A stretch of 17,187 nt of DNA, from NCBI GenBank assembly GCA_040003205.1, contig JBDUDA010000036.1:1-17187 (forward strand). The letters are read 5' to 3'. The notes under the pieces were generated by a model that saw nothing but the letters and a program-made list of their open reading frames with translations, had not been told where the DNA came from and made no database searches. This DNA comes from JALYIM01 sp040003205 (GTDB taxonomy: Bacteria > Acidobacteriota > Terriglobia > Terriglobales > Acidobacteriaceae). The position numbers and the translations under genes are program-made. This document shows, one piece after another, positions 1-7,838 of the stretch. Positions within the stretch are counted from its first letter, which is position 1. Each line of letters begins with the position of its first letter.

Positions 1-1
1 C

Positions 2-697
2 CAGCTTCCGACCAACGAGAAGAAGCGTCTCGACATTATCCCTGTGGATTCGGTCTGCCGGGGCATGACGCTGATCGGCGCGGCTATCGTCGAAAGGCGC
101 CACGATCCGCTGTATCAGCTGGCCACGTCGGTGACCAATCCCTGCGACATGCGGCGTTCCATCGAACTCACCTCGCTCGCCCACCGCAAACATTACCGCG
201 CACAAGAGGGTCTTGAATACTGGTTGCGGCTGCGTTTCGATGCGATTCCAGTATCGAAGGAACGTTATGAGCGGATGTCGGCTCCGGCACAGAAGTTGAT
301 CATCAAATCCATCCAGCGAATTATGGCCCCGCTGCCGTTGCTGGCGCGCGCGGAGCGAAGTTTAGAACGAGTTGAAACCCTGATTCAGTTATTCGAGCCT
401 TTCATTCTTTTGAACGAGCACGATTTCGTTGCGGAAAACATTGAAAAACTCTCTTACGCTCTAGTAGGAGACGAAAAAGCCGATTTCGCATACGACACGC
501 GCTCGCTTGATTGGTGGGAGTATTGGATCAACATCCATATTCCCGCATTGCGCAAATGGACTTATCCTCTTATCGAAGGCCGTTCGTTGGAGCCTCGTCC
601 CGCGCGCAATTTGCATCTGGTCGCCAACCTGGATAACGCGGGCGCAACCGAGACCGCCAAAACCGGCACCAATGGAGTCACGTGGCGATATTCCTAA
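2..697 (+). CDS. Fatty-acyl (thioester) reductase-like SDR, C-terminal part; 5' end outside window
   Basis: The reading frame is open to the left edge, so this is the 3' part of a longer gene. A GTG at 44 is in frame but is unlikely to be the true start, because coding-like sequence precedes it. The segment reading IIPVDSV near the start matches the end of the NAD(P)-binding fold in the NAD_binding_4 (male-sterility/fatty acyl-CoA reductase) SDR families, where an I-P-V-D motif closes the Rossmann domain. The rest is a helical C-terminal domain with a WWEYWINIHIPALRKW segment, which I associate with long-chain acyl reductases. The inferred role is NAD(P)H reduction of an acyl thioester to an aldehyde or alcohol. 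The catalytic Tyr/Lys region lies upstream of the window and cannot be checked. The next gene starts inside this one (16-base overlap), suggesting coupled expression. Confidence 0.72.
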   Translation, partial: QLPTNEKKRLDIIPVDSVCRGMTLIGAAIVERRHDPLYQLATSVTNPCDMRRSIELTSLAHRKHYRAQEGLEYWLRLRFDAIPVSKERYERMSAPAQKLIIKSIQRIMAPLPLLARAERSLERVETLIQLFEPFILLNEHDFVAENIEKLSYALVGDEKADFAYDTRSLDWWEYWINIHIPALRKWTYPLIEGRSLEPRPARNLHLVANLDNAGATETAKTGTNGVTWRYS

Positions 698-1815
698 CCG
701 GATCTACCGGATACATTGGCGCGCATGTAGCGGCGAGTTTGCTCGACCAGCATGGCGCTTCACTTAATTTGCTGATTCGAGCGCGCGACGCCCATGAAGC
801 CGAAGTGCGGCTCTGGCAGGCGTTACAACTGCACATGGATTTCCCGCGCTTCTACGAGCATCTGCAAACGAGTATCAGGATTTTTCGCGGAGACCTGACT
901 ACTCCCAGATTCGGCCTTGGGCAGGAAGACTATGATCGGTTGTTGCACACTACGGATTCGATTCTGCATTGCGCTGCCTCCTTGAACCGCAAGTCGGAGA
1001 AAAGTTGCCTGAATGTGAACTTGCGCGGCACTCTGGAGGTCGTGCAACTGGCGCGGCGTTCGCACCATTATCACGGGCTGCGGCGGTTTAGCCAGGTGAG
1101 CACGGTGGCGGTGGCCGGGAAGCGCCACAACGAAGTCGTTACGGAAGATAATTCGATTGATTGGGAGCGCTCCGATTACGACCCGTACGCGCGTACTAAG
1201 AAGTTTTGCGAACACATGATTCGTGAGCTCCTGCCGGACGTTCCCATTACTATTTTCCGACCAAGCATTGTGCTGGGAGACAGCCGACGCCCTGAAACCA
1301 CGCAGTTCGAGATGGTGAAGGCTTTCGTGTTTTTGGCGGGATTGCGCGCTTTGCCGTTCCATCCTAAGGATCGCATTGACATCGTTAACGTGGATTTTGT
1401 CGCTGACGCGATCGCAACGTTGCATCAGAAGGAAAATCCGGATCACGACACCTACCATCTTTCTTCGGGAGTGGAGTCGCAAACTTTTAGGGCCCTGACT
1501 AATACACTGGCAGCGTCTCAGCAGAGGCGAGGTCCGATTTTTATTCCTGCGCTGGAGCGTCCTTTTTCCGCCGTTGTAGATTTGCTGGCGAAACGCAAAG
1601 GGCCGGTCGCGTACGGGGCCTCGCTGATGAAAGTTTTCATGCCCTATCTGATTTGGAATACGGTGTTCGACAATACGCGAGTAACTCGCGAGTTGGGACG
1701 GAAGCCGATTCCGTTCTCGCAATACAGCTATCCCTTACTAAACTTCAGCCGCGAGTCGAATTTCTCTTATCCCTACCGGCAATGGCCGGAAGTCGTGGGA
1801 GGGTCCGCCGCATGA
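682..1815 (+). CDS. Thioester reductase-like SDR (NAD_binding_4 family)
   Basis: This 377-residue protein belongs to the extended SDR/thioester-reductase group. The N-terminus carries the nucleotide-binding glycine motif GSTGYIG (residues 7-13). Further on are a serine/threonine pair (Ser140-Thr141) and the catalytic YARTK (Tyr169/Lys173), followed by FRPSIVLGDS, which is typical of the family. The segment IDIVNVDFVADAI closes the Rossmann domain. The family reduces carrier- or CoA-bound acyl thioesters with NAD(P)H, often releasing an aldehyde. The start is GTG at 682, with GGAG at 674-677 four bases upstream. It gives the glycine motif at the expected distance from the N-terminus. The start overlaps the preceding reductase and the stop overlaps the next gene as ATGA. 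Two reductases in tandem suggest either stepwise reduction to alcohol or division of labour. The substrate is unknown. Confidence 0.85.
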   Translation: MAIFLTGSTGYIGAHVAASLLDQHGASLNLLIRARDAHEAEVRLWQALQLHMDFPRFYEHLQTSIRIFRGDLTTPRFGLGQEDYDRLLHTTDSILHCAASLNRKSEKSCLNVNLRGTLEVVQLARRSHHYHGLRRFSQVSTVAVAGKRHNEVVTEDNSIDWERSDYDPYARTKKFCEHMIRELLPDVPITIFRPSIVLGDSRRPETTQFEMVKAFVFLAGLRALPFHPKDRIDIVNVDFVADAIATLHQKENPDHDTYHLSSGVESQTFRALTNTLAASQQRRGPIFIPALERPFSAVVDLLAKRKGPVAYGASLMKVFMPYLIWNTVFDNTRVTRELGRKPIPFSQYSYPLLNFSRESNFSYPYRQWPEVVGGSAA

Positions 1816-3221
1816 TGGACGCGATCCTGGAAACCTGGGTGAGCGGGATCATTGAGGCGTCCAAAACGAAGTGGATGCTGGGGACGGGAAAAACCTGGCA
1901 GCCAGGCGAAAAACTTAAGCTGTTGTTTGCGGGCTATAACGGGACGCGCAACACCGGCTCGGATGTGCGCGTGGAAGAAATGTTGCGCCAGACGCGACAT
2001 ATTCTGGGCGCCGACAACGTAGCCTTCAGCGTGATGACGCAGAACTTCGACTTCACGCGCGGATATTTCGATCAGACTGCGCAAGTACACCTCCCCGATA
2101 TTTTCCCGCCATTCTTATCGCGCGAAGTGCCGAAGCATCACGGTGTAATTGCGTGCGAAGGCTCGATGTTTAAGAGCAAATTTGCCAATGCGTTGACTAC
2201 GATGATGATTGGCTCGCTGGGGATCGCGGCGGCGGAGAATAAGATTTCCATCGGTTACGGTGGCGAAGCCGGCCAGATGGACCCTAACATTGCGAAAATG
2301 TGCGCGCGCTATTGCCACAATTCTTTGGTAATAACACGCAACGAAGAATCGCGCACGCTGCTGCGCGATTTGGATATCCCCACCGAACTCGGCACCGACA
2401 CAGCCTGGACGTTTGAGCCGAAGCCCGTGGAATTCGGACAGAAAGCTCTGCGCGATGCAGGATGGGACGGCAGCGCGCCCGTGCTCGTGGTGTGTCCTAT
2501 CAATCCCTTCTGGTGGCCGGTGAAGGCGTCGGTGGCAAAGTTTGCCCTGCGGAAAACTTCCGGCGCATATAAAGACAGCCATTACCGTTCCGTTTATTTT
2601 CATAATGCCGGGCCCGATGTAGACCGCGCCTACGACCATTATTTGACCGCCATCGCCAACGCGGTAGACGCTTTTCGAAAACAGCGCAACGTTTTCACGA
2701 TCATGGTGGCGACAGAGCGCCTGGATGCGCGCGCGGGACAAAGCATCGCAGAAAAGCTGGGAGGCGTTCCGGTGCTGACGTCCGACGACTACAACATGTA
2801 CGAGTTGGTCAGCATTTTGCGTGCCTGCCAAATGATGGTGTCGTCGCGCTATCACGGAATCGTGACTTCCATGCCCGGATTGGTTCCGTCGGCAGGCATC
2901 ACCATGGATGAACGCATTCGTAATCTGATGAATGAGCGCGGTCACCAGGACTTGCTCATGACCGTCGACGATCCAGACCTAGAGCCAAAGCTGCTTACGG
3001 CACTCGAGAAGTTGGCTACGGATGGGGAACGGATTGCTGCTGGCATCGGAAAAACTGTCGTCCGAAATTTAAAAGTTATGGCCCGCATGGGCGTGTATTT
3101 CGAAGAGGAAGTGCAGCGGCGGTATCCGGAATTCCCCGTGCGAAAAGGCGAATTCTCCTGGGAAGATTATTTGCCGCCCATGAGTGCCGGGCTTCACCAG
3201 TTGGTCGAGGTCCATAGCTGA
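1812..3221 (+). CDS. Polysaccharide pyruvyl transferase family protein
   Basis: The 469-residue product resembles the polysaccharide pyruvyl transferase (CsaB/WcaK-like) family, whose members transfer a pyruvyl group from PEP onto sugars as a ketal. Supporting segments are the N-terminal LLFAGYNGTRNTGSDVR (about residues 38-54, the family's G-x-x-N-x-G-D-type opening) and SSRYHG (about 344-349), the conserved R-x-H motif near the C-terminus. It is longer than the usual 350-400 residues, with about 35 extra residues at the N-terminus and a C-terminal tail. The start chosen is ATG 1812, which overlaps the previous stop as ATGA and has GGGAGGG at 1797-1803. An upstream in-frame start at 1653 would run through the reductase gene and is rejected. 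Presence in a lipid-type cluster is unusual. Pyruvylation of a glycolipid headgroup is an inference, and the family also contains members of unknown reaction. Confidence 0.8.
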   Translation: MMDAILETWVSGIIEASKTKWMLGTGKTWQPGEKLKLLFAGYNGTRNTGSDVRVEEMLRQTRHILGADNVAFSVMTQNFDFTRGYFDQTAQVHLPDIFPPFLSREVPKHHGVIACEGSMFKSKFANALTTMMIGSLGIAAAENKISIGYGGEAGQMDPNIAKMCARYCHNSLVITRNEESRTLLRDLDIPTELGTDTAWTFEPKPVEFGQKALRDAGWDGSAPVLVVCPINPFWWPVKASVAKFALRKTSGAYKDSHYRSVYFHNAGPDVDRAYDHYLTAIANAVDAFRKQRNVFTIMVATERLDARAGQSIAEKLGGVPVLTSDDYNMYELVSILRACQMMVSSRYHGIVTSMPGLVPSAGITMDERIRNLMNERGHQDLLMTVDDPDLEPKLLTALEKLATDGERIAAGIGKTVVRNLKVMARMGVYFEEEVQRRYPEFPVRKGEFSWEDYLPPMSAGLHQLVEVHS

Positions 3222-4897
3222 TGTCAGGCGCGTCCAATTTTCTCGCCAGAATATTCGCTCGTCTGGCGCAGGAGGAAGACGTCATTGTTCTGCGAGAGCT
3301 ACGAGACGAAAAGATCGTTTCGGCCAACGGACCGGAACTGCTCAGCCTCACCGCTCAGGCACGCGCTTTCATCGCTCGGCAGGGATTGAAAAAAGGCGAT
3401 CGCTGCGCGCTGCTTGCACCCAACAGTATTCGCTGGGTGGCAATGGATATCGCCCTGATGGCGGAAGGCATGATTGTCGTGCCGCTCTATGCGAGGCAGG
3501 AGCCGTCCGAGCTCGTGACCATGATGAAAGATTGCACTCCGTCGCTAGTCTGCTGCGGGGACGCGATTCTACGAGACGGCATCTTGAAAGTTTGGGCGGA
3601 GGCGCCCACGCAGTGCTTATTCGATGAGGTCTTTGGAGAGAATTCACCTGGCGATGCCGAGCCAGACCCCGCCGCAATTCCCACGCTACTGGCCAGCGAT
3701 TCCGTGACCATCATTTATACCTCCGGCACCTCGGGCGAAGCGAAGGGAGTCATTCTCAACGCGGGCAACGTGACGCACATGTTGGATTGCACCTCGGGCA
3801 GGCTCGATAGTTTGATGGAGAAACAATCCGGAAACGATCGCGTCTTCCACTATCTGCCATTTTGTTTCGCGGGCTCGTGGGTCATGATGCTTACCTGTTT
3901 GCTGCGCGGAAACTTGCTCACTTTGAATACGGACTTGAGCAAGCTGGCGAATGAGATGCGAAATGCGTCCCCGGATTATTTTCTTAATGTTCCCGCCCTG
4001 CTGGAGCGCATGCGCAAAGCAGTAGACGAGCAACTCTGGAAAACTGGCGGTATTGTCCTTAATATCTACATTCGCGCTAAATCCGCATGGACGCGCGAGA
4101 ATGAAGGCAAGTCAAGTTTCGCAGATTCGGTTTGGTTAAGAATTGCCCGCAGCGTGATTTTTCCGACCATAAGAAAGAAAATGATTGGCGGAAATTTGAA
4201 GGCGCTCATCTGTGGCTCGGCGCCGCTGAACCTTGAGACGCAACTTTATTTTTCCATGCTCGGTATCCCCGTTCTTCAGGTTTATGGATTGACCGAAACC
4301 ACCGCGATTTGCACCATGGATGATCCGGAGCGGGTGGTGCCCGGTCGCGTCGGTCCTGCCATCAGTGGGGTCGAGATGAAGTTGGGCGAGGCCGGCGAAA
4401 TTATTGTGCGCGGCCCCAATATTTTTCCGGGATATTGGAACCGTCCCGTAGAGACCGCGAAAACCATGCGCGAAGGATGGTTTCACACGGGCGATCAGGG
4501 GGAAGTGGATGCGACCGGAAACTGGCACATAGCGGGAAGAATTAAAAATCTGATAATTCTTGGTTCTGGCCACAACATCGCTCCTGAACCCGTTGAAGAT
4601 AAGATTTTGCGGAGTTTGCCGGAAGCGCAGCAGGTGATGATCGTCGGCAACGGGCGCGGATATCTCTCCGCGATTGTAACTGGCAAAGTCGCTCGCGAGG
4701 CGGCGCAGGCAGCGCTGGATAAAGTGAATTCTGAGATCCCTCACTATAAGCAGGTGCGGGCGTTTTCGATACAGGAAGAGCCTTTCTCGATAGACAACGG
4801 GCTGCTGACCGCCAACGGAAAGTTGAAACGCGATCTGATCACGCAGCGCTTTCGGTCCGAAATCGAAGATTTATACCGGCAGAAGCAGGCGTCATGA
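3221..4897 (+). CDS. AMP-forming acyl-CoA/acyl-ACP synthetase (AMP-binding enzyme) 1
   Basis: This full-length adenylate-forming ligase has 558 residues. It shows the ATP-binding loop YTSGTSGEAKG (166-176), YGLTET (355-360), TGD (423-425), the hinge-type segment GRIKNLIILGSGHNIAPEPVED, and a C-terminal catalytic lysine in NGKLKR (Lys534). The family activates carboxylic acids as acyl-AMP and passes them to CoA or a carrier-protein thiol. Resemblance is to long-chain fatty acid ligases rather than to amino-acid adenylation domains. The start ATG overlaps the preceding stop by one base (TGATG). The stop overlaps the crotonase start as ATGA. With a free ACP gene downstream, loading of ACP rather than CoA is plausible but not shown by sequence. 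Confidence 0.9.
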   Translation: MSGASNFLARIFARLAQEEDVIVLRELRDEKIVSANGPELLSLTAQARAFIARQGLKKGDRCALLAPNSIRWVAMDIALMAEGMIVVPLYARQEPSELVTMMKDCTPSLVCCGDAILRDGILKVWAEAPTQCLFDEVFGENSPGDAEPDPAAIPTLLASDSVTIIYTSGTSGEAKGVILNAGNVTHMLDCTSGRLDSLMEKQSGNDRVFHYLPFCFAGSWVMMLTCLLRGNLLTLNTDLSKLANEMRNASPDYFLNVPALLERMRKAVDEQLWKTGGIVLNIYIRAKSAWTRENEGKSSFADSVWLRIARSVIFPTIRKKMIGGNLKALICGSAPLNLETQLYFSMLGIPVLQVYGLTETTAICTMDDPERVVPGRVGPAISGVEMKLGEAGEIIVRGPNIFPGYWNRPVETAKTMREGWFHTGDQGEVDATGNWHIAGRIKNLIILGSGHNIAPEPVEDKILRSLPEAQQVMIVGNGRGYLSAIVTGKVAREAAQAALDKVNSEIPHYKQVRAFSIQEEPFSIDNGLLTANGKLKRDLITQRFRSEIEDLYRQKQAS

Positions 4898-5697
4898 AAA
4901 GCTTCCAAGGGGAATCGCTGTCGTTTGAATTGAAGAATGGCATCGTCGAGCTGGCGATGCATCGCGAACCCTGCAATGAGATTGGTTCGCTTACGCTGGC
5001 GGAGTTGGAACGATTTGCGACCGAGCTTGAAATTGTCGGGGACGACGCGCACGCGCTGATCATCCACAGCAGCATGCGGCCCGGTTTTTGCGCCGGGGCT
5101 GATTTGCGCGAGTTGTACCGGCGCAGTCGCACGATGGAAAATAAAGCGGCAGTAGAGGGAGTGCGCGATTTTCTCGAGCGCATTCACCGCGTGCTGAATA
5201 TTATTGATTCTTCTCCGCTCACAACCATTGCTGCCATTCACGGAATCGCCTTTGGGGGCGGGTTCGAATTGGCGCTAGTGTGCGATTTGATTATTGCGGA
5301 TAAAATGGCGCGTTTCTGTTTCCCTGAATTGCGATTGGGATTGATTCCTGGCTTCGGCGGCATCCCGCGCCTGAAGCGCGACCTCGGAAATGGCGTGGTT
5401 CGCGATTTGCTTCTCACGGGACGCAGCTTTAATGCCGTTAAGGCCCAGCAAGTTGGATTAGTCAGTCAAGTGGTTGCGGAAGGCGAGGCCTTGCGTGTGG
5501 CAAGAGCCACCGCCGTTCAGTTGGGCAAGTTTGACCGCAGTACGGCCAGAGCCGCCAAACAATTTATAAAACCGATTCCTTTGGAGGAACTGCGACGCGA
5601 GATAGATCTTTTTTGCGAATTATTTGCGCAGCCGGCGGTCGAGGCCGGGCTACGAAAATTTGTAGAGAGCACGGAAGTGCTGCCGTATTTACCTTGA
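4894..5697 (+). CDS. Enoyl-CoA hydratase/isomerase family protein (crotonase fold)
   Basis: This complete 267-residue crotonase has both oxyanion-hole segments, CAGADL (66-71) and GIAFGGGFEL (117-126). Glu125 (in GGGFE) and Glu145 (in FPELRLG) occupy the positions of the two catalytic glutamates of rat mitochondrial enoyl-CoA hydratase (Glu144/Glu164). Hydratase or isomerase chemistry on an alpha,beta-unsaturated acyl thioester is therefore feasible. Crotonases also include decarboxylases and branching enzymes, so the exact reaction is open. It starts with an ATGA overlap on the ligase gene. It is followed by the only sizeable gap in this operon (64 bases), which contains a short repeat. Confidence 0.88.
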   Translation: MKSFQGESLSFELKNGIVELAMHREPCNEIGSLTLAELERFATELEIVGDDAHALIIHSSMRPGFCAGADLRELYRRSRTMENKAAVEGVRDFLERIHRVLNIIDSSPLTTIAAIHGIAFGGGFELALVCDLIIADKMARFCFPELRLGLIPGFGGIPRLKRDLGNGVVRDLLLTGRSFNAVKAQQVGLVSQVVAEGEALRVARATAVQLGKFDRSTARAAKQFIKPIPLEELRREIDLFCELFAQPAVEAGLRKFVESTEVLPYLP

Positions 5698-5714
5698 GGA
5701 AATTGAAAGTGGGC

Positions 5715-5757
5715 GATTAGCCATTAGCCACTAGCTGGAAGTTAGAAGCCAAGAGCC
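5715..5757. repeat. Degenerate 7-base direct repeat (TTAGCCA-like)
   Basis: The gap between the crotonase and ACP genes holds imperfect consecutive copies of a 7-8-base unit: GATTAGCC, ATTAGCC, ACTAGCT, then after five bases TTAGAAGCC and AAGAGCC. This fills almost all of the 64-base gap up to the ACP start. No clear Shine-Dalgarno sequence is visible in front of the ACP start. The role is unknown; it could be a slipped-strand tandem array or a spacer affecting ACP translation. Confidence 0.5.
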
Positions 5758-5761
5758 AATT

Positions 5762-6004
5762 ATGAAAACCCCAGAACAGACTCTCGACGAAATCCTAACC
5801 CTCGCCGCCACGCAATTCAAAGTGCCACGCGAGAAGCTCAATCCCGACGATGATTTGTTTAAGACTCTTCGCATTGACAGTCTGCAGGCGCTTGAGCTGC
5901 TCACCCGCCTTGAGCACCATTTCAACGTAGAGCTTCCCGATTATGAATTGCAGGGAGTTTCCGATTTCCGCACCCTTTCATCCCGCATTCAATCCAGATT
6001 GTGA
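5762..6004 (+). CDS. Acyl carrier protein
   Basis: This is a stand-alone 80-residue acyl carrier protein. The motif IDSLQALELL holds the serine (Ser40) expected to receive 4'-phosphopantetheine, preceded by an acidic stretch NPDDDLF and followed by a helix-III-type LEHHFNVELPD. The length and helix spacing match free type II ACPs. It is not next to fabD/fabF-type genes, so it is probably a pathway-dedicated carrier rather than the housekeeping AcpP. It is flanked by acyl ligases on both sides, which suggests that one or both load it. ATG 5762 is chosen because it gives a normal ACP N-terminus, although the ribosome site is weak. The stop overlaps a possible small gene as GTGA. Confidence 0.93.
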   Translation: MKTPEQTLDEILTLAATQFKVPREKLNPDDDLFKTLRIDSLQALELLTRLEHHFNVELPDYELQGVSDFRTLSSRIQSRL

Positions 6005-6129
6005 CGCTCCAGCGTTACCCAGCTAGACTTTTCAAAACCGCGTATGTTCGAGGGAGCACCTGGTTAACAATCGTCTGGGCGATGGTTTTCTTCGGCGGAA
6101 GTCCGCTCTGTGTTGAAATAGACGCTTAA
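6001..6129 (+). CDS. Possible 42-residue small membrane protein, coupled at both ends
   Basis: An open frame of 42 codons exactly fills the space between the ACP gene and the second ligase. Its GTG start overlaps the ACP stop (GTGA, 6001-6004), and its TAA stop overlaps the ligase start (TAATG, 6127-6131). The N-terminal part is basic (Arg5, Arg9, Lys12, Arg17). It is followed by a hydrophobic stretch WLTIVWAMVFFGG (21-33) and a short tail with one Cys, as in a short positive-inside membrane peptide. The ligase start has no convincing Shine-Dalgarno sequence, so re-initiation after translating this frame would explain its expression. Against it: no ribosome site for the GTG, codon choice that is not strongly coding-like (third-position GC only about 55%, with AGA, ATA and TTA codons), and a short hydrophobic span. 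I recognise no family. Confidence 0.4.
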   Translation: MTLQRYPARLFKTAYVRGSTWLTIVWAMVFFGGSPLCVEIDA

Positions 6130-7838
6130 TGCTCGATCTGGATAAATACAGTTGTCTGGGCGCGGCGCTGCGCGACGCGCTCGAGCGCTGGCCAACCCAG
6201 CTCTGTCTCATCGAGTCAGACCGCGATCGCGAGAAGACGCGGCTTACTTATTCCGATTTCAAAGAGATGGCTGCTCCCCTCACACGGGCATTGCAGGATA
6301 GCGATTTGCGGGCAGGCGATCGCGCCGCCATCATCATGACGAATCAGTCCAAGTGGCTGATTTCTGCGTACGCGATTTTGTTCAGCGGGGGAGTTTTAGT
6401 TCCGCTTGATTACAAGCTGACCGCCGCCGAACAACTTTCTTTGCTGGAGCATAGCAATTCCAAATTTCTTATCGTCGAATACCATATTTGGCGGGCACTT
6501 TCTAATTCGCCCGATTTCCAAAAACTCACGGCAAAAACCGTTCTGGTTACTGAGGCCCCACCGTCCGCGGGTCTGACGGGAGCTTTCCGCTGGGAAGAAT
6601 TTCGGCGGAAGGGTGATCCGGCCTTCGTTATGCGACAGCGTGAGGATGTTGCGTGCATCGTTTATTCCTCCGGCACAGGCGGACGTCCGAAGGGATGTGT
6701 GCTGACGCACGAAAATTATCTCGAGCAATGTAAATCGCTCACCGCTCTATATCCCTTTTGGCCTGGCGTTCGCTACCTGAGCATCCTGCCCACGAATCAC
6801 GCAATTGATTTCACCGTGGGCTTCATTGGCCCGTTCATTTGCGGAGCGTGTGTCGTGCATCTGCGCACGTTGCGTCCCGAATACGTGCGCGATGCTTTCG
6901 TGCGTTACCGGATTACTCATGTAACTCTGGTTCCGCTGATCCTCAAAAATCTGGAACGTGGATTGAAGGCGAAGTTTGCCGCCCTTTCTCCGGCCAAAAG
7001 GACCGCACTCAATATGCTGATTGCGGTGAATAAGGCGTTCACACGCAGCAAGCCAAATATCGGCCTAAGCCGCCGTTTGCTTCCACAGGTGCACCAGGCA
7101 TTTGGAGGGCAGTTGCGCGCCATGTTTACCGGCGGAGCTTTCATGGAAGCTTCGACTTTGCAGTTTTTCTACGATCTGGGAATCCCGGTCGCGAACGGTT
7201 ATGGCCTCACCGAAGCCGGCACTGTTCTGACACTGAATGACTTGAAGCCTTTCCGGGCTGACACAGTCGGCAAGTCGCTCCCAGGTGTGAATCTGCGAAT
7301 TGTGAATCCTGATGCTGAAGGAGTCGGAGAAGTTGCCGCGCACAGCAAGACTGTGATGTCGCACTACCTCGATGATCCGGAGCTCACCGCGCAAACTATT
7401 GTGGATGGCTGGCTGCTCACCGGCGACCTGGGACGCTTCGACGGAGACAGCCACTTGCAACTGTTGGGCCGCAAGAAAAATATGATCGTCACTGAGGGCG
7501 GGAAGAATATTTATCCCGAGGACATTGAGAATGTCTTCGATGGCCTTCCGGTCAAAGAGTACGCCGTCTTCGCCGCAGACTATATCTGGCCAGCCAAGAG
7601 TCTGGGGCGCGAGATGCTGATTGTGGTTCTCCGGCTGGAAACAAATCAGGAATTCAGCGATGCGATCAAAGAAGACATTGCCACCAGAAACCGCCGCCTG
7701 CCAGATTTCAAACGAGTGGGAGGGTTTCTACTTTGGCATAGAGATTTTCCGCGCACCGCATCCATGAAAATCAAACGCAATCTGCTGGCGGAAGAAATTG
7801 GCAAAACTTTGCAGCGTGATTCCGCGGTCGAATTGTGA
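6129..7838 (+). CDS. AMP-forming acyl-CoA/acyl-ACP synthetase (AMP-binding enzyme) 2
   Basis: This 569-residue adenylate-forming ligase is clearly different from the one at 3221. Motifs are VYSSGTGGRPKG (178-189), NGYGLTEAGT (Tyr358, Glu362), TGD, GRKKNMIVTEGGKNIYPEDIE (the nucleotide hinge and C-domain opening) and a terminal MKIKRN with Lys547 at the catalytic-lysine position. It resembles long-chain acyl-CoA synthetases. ATG 6129 is the first start after an in-frame TGA at 6114. It has no good ribosome site but overlaps the stop of the preceding small frame (TAATG). The stop overlaps the lipid kinase start as GTGA. Two ligases around one ACP suggest two acyl substrates, or one CoA-forming and one ACP-loading enzyme. 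Specificity cannot be read from the sequence. Confidence 0.9.
   Translation: MLDLDKYSCLGAALRDALERWPTQLCLIESDRDREKTRLTYSDFKEMAAPLTRALQDSDLRAGDRAAIIMTNQSKWLISAYAILFSGGVLVPLDYKLTAAEQLSLLEHSNSKFLIVEYHIWRALSNSPDFQKLTAKTVLVTEAPPSAGLTGAFRWEEFRRKGDPAFVMRQREDVACIVYSSGTGGRPKGCVLTHENYLEQCKSLTALYPFWPGVRYLSILPTNHAIDFTVGFIGPFICGACVVHLRTLRPEYVRDAFVRYRITHVTLVPLILKNLERGLKAKFAALSPAKRTALNMLIAVNKAFTRSKPNIGLSRRLLPQVHQAFGGQLRAMFTGGAFMEASTLQFFYDLGIPVANGYGLTEAGTVLTLNDLKPFRADTVGKSLPGVNLRIVNPDAEGVGEVAAHSKTVMSHYLDDPELTAQTIVDGWLLTGDLGRFDGDSHLQLLGRKKNMIVTEGGKNIYPEDIENVFDGLPVKEYAVFAADYIWPAKSLGREMLIVVLRLETNQEFSDAIKEDIATRNRRLPDFKRVGGFLLWHRDFPRTASMKIKRNLLAEEIGKTLQRDSAVEL

Noticed and set aside
823..1722. Long open frame on the minus strand (about 299 codons) opposite the thioester reductase
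   Set aside because: It is antisense to a gene with clear SDR motifs. The translation is rich in Arg/His/Gln with no recognisable domain, as expected of a shadow frame.
1653..1811. Upstream extension of the pyruvyl transferase gene to the GTG at 1653
   Set aside because: It would read through the end of the reductase gene in another frame. ATG 1812 has a strong ribosome site and an ATGA overlap.
2115..2945. Long open frame on the minus strand (about 276 codons) opposite the pyruvyl transferase gene
   Set aside because: Its composition is His/Arg-rich with no family motifs, and the sense strand encodes conserved family segments in the same place.
6091..6107. GCGG-AAGT-CCGC hairpin between the ACP and second ligase genes as a terminator or attenuator
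   Set aside because: The stem has only four pairs and no T-run follows. It also lies inside the possible small gene.
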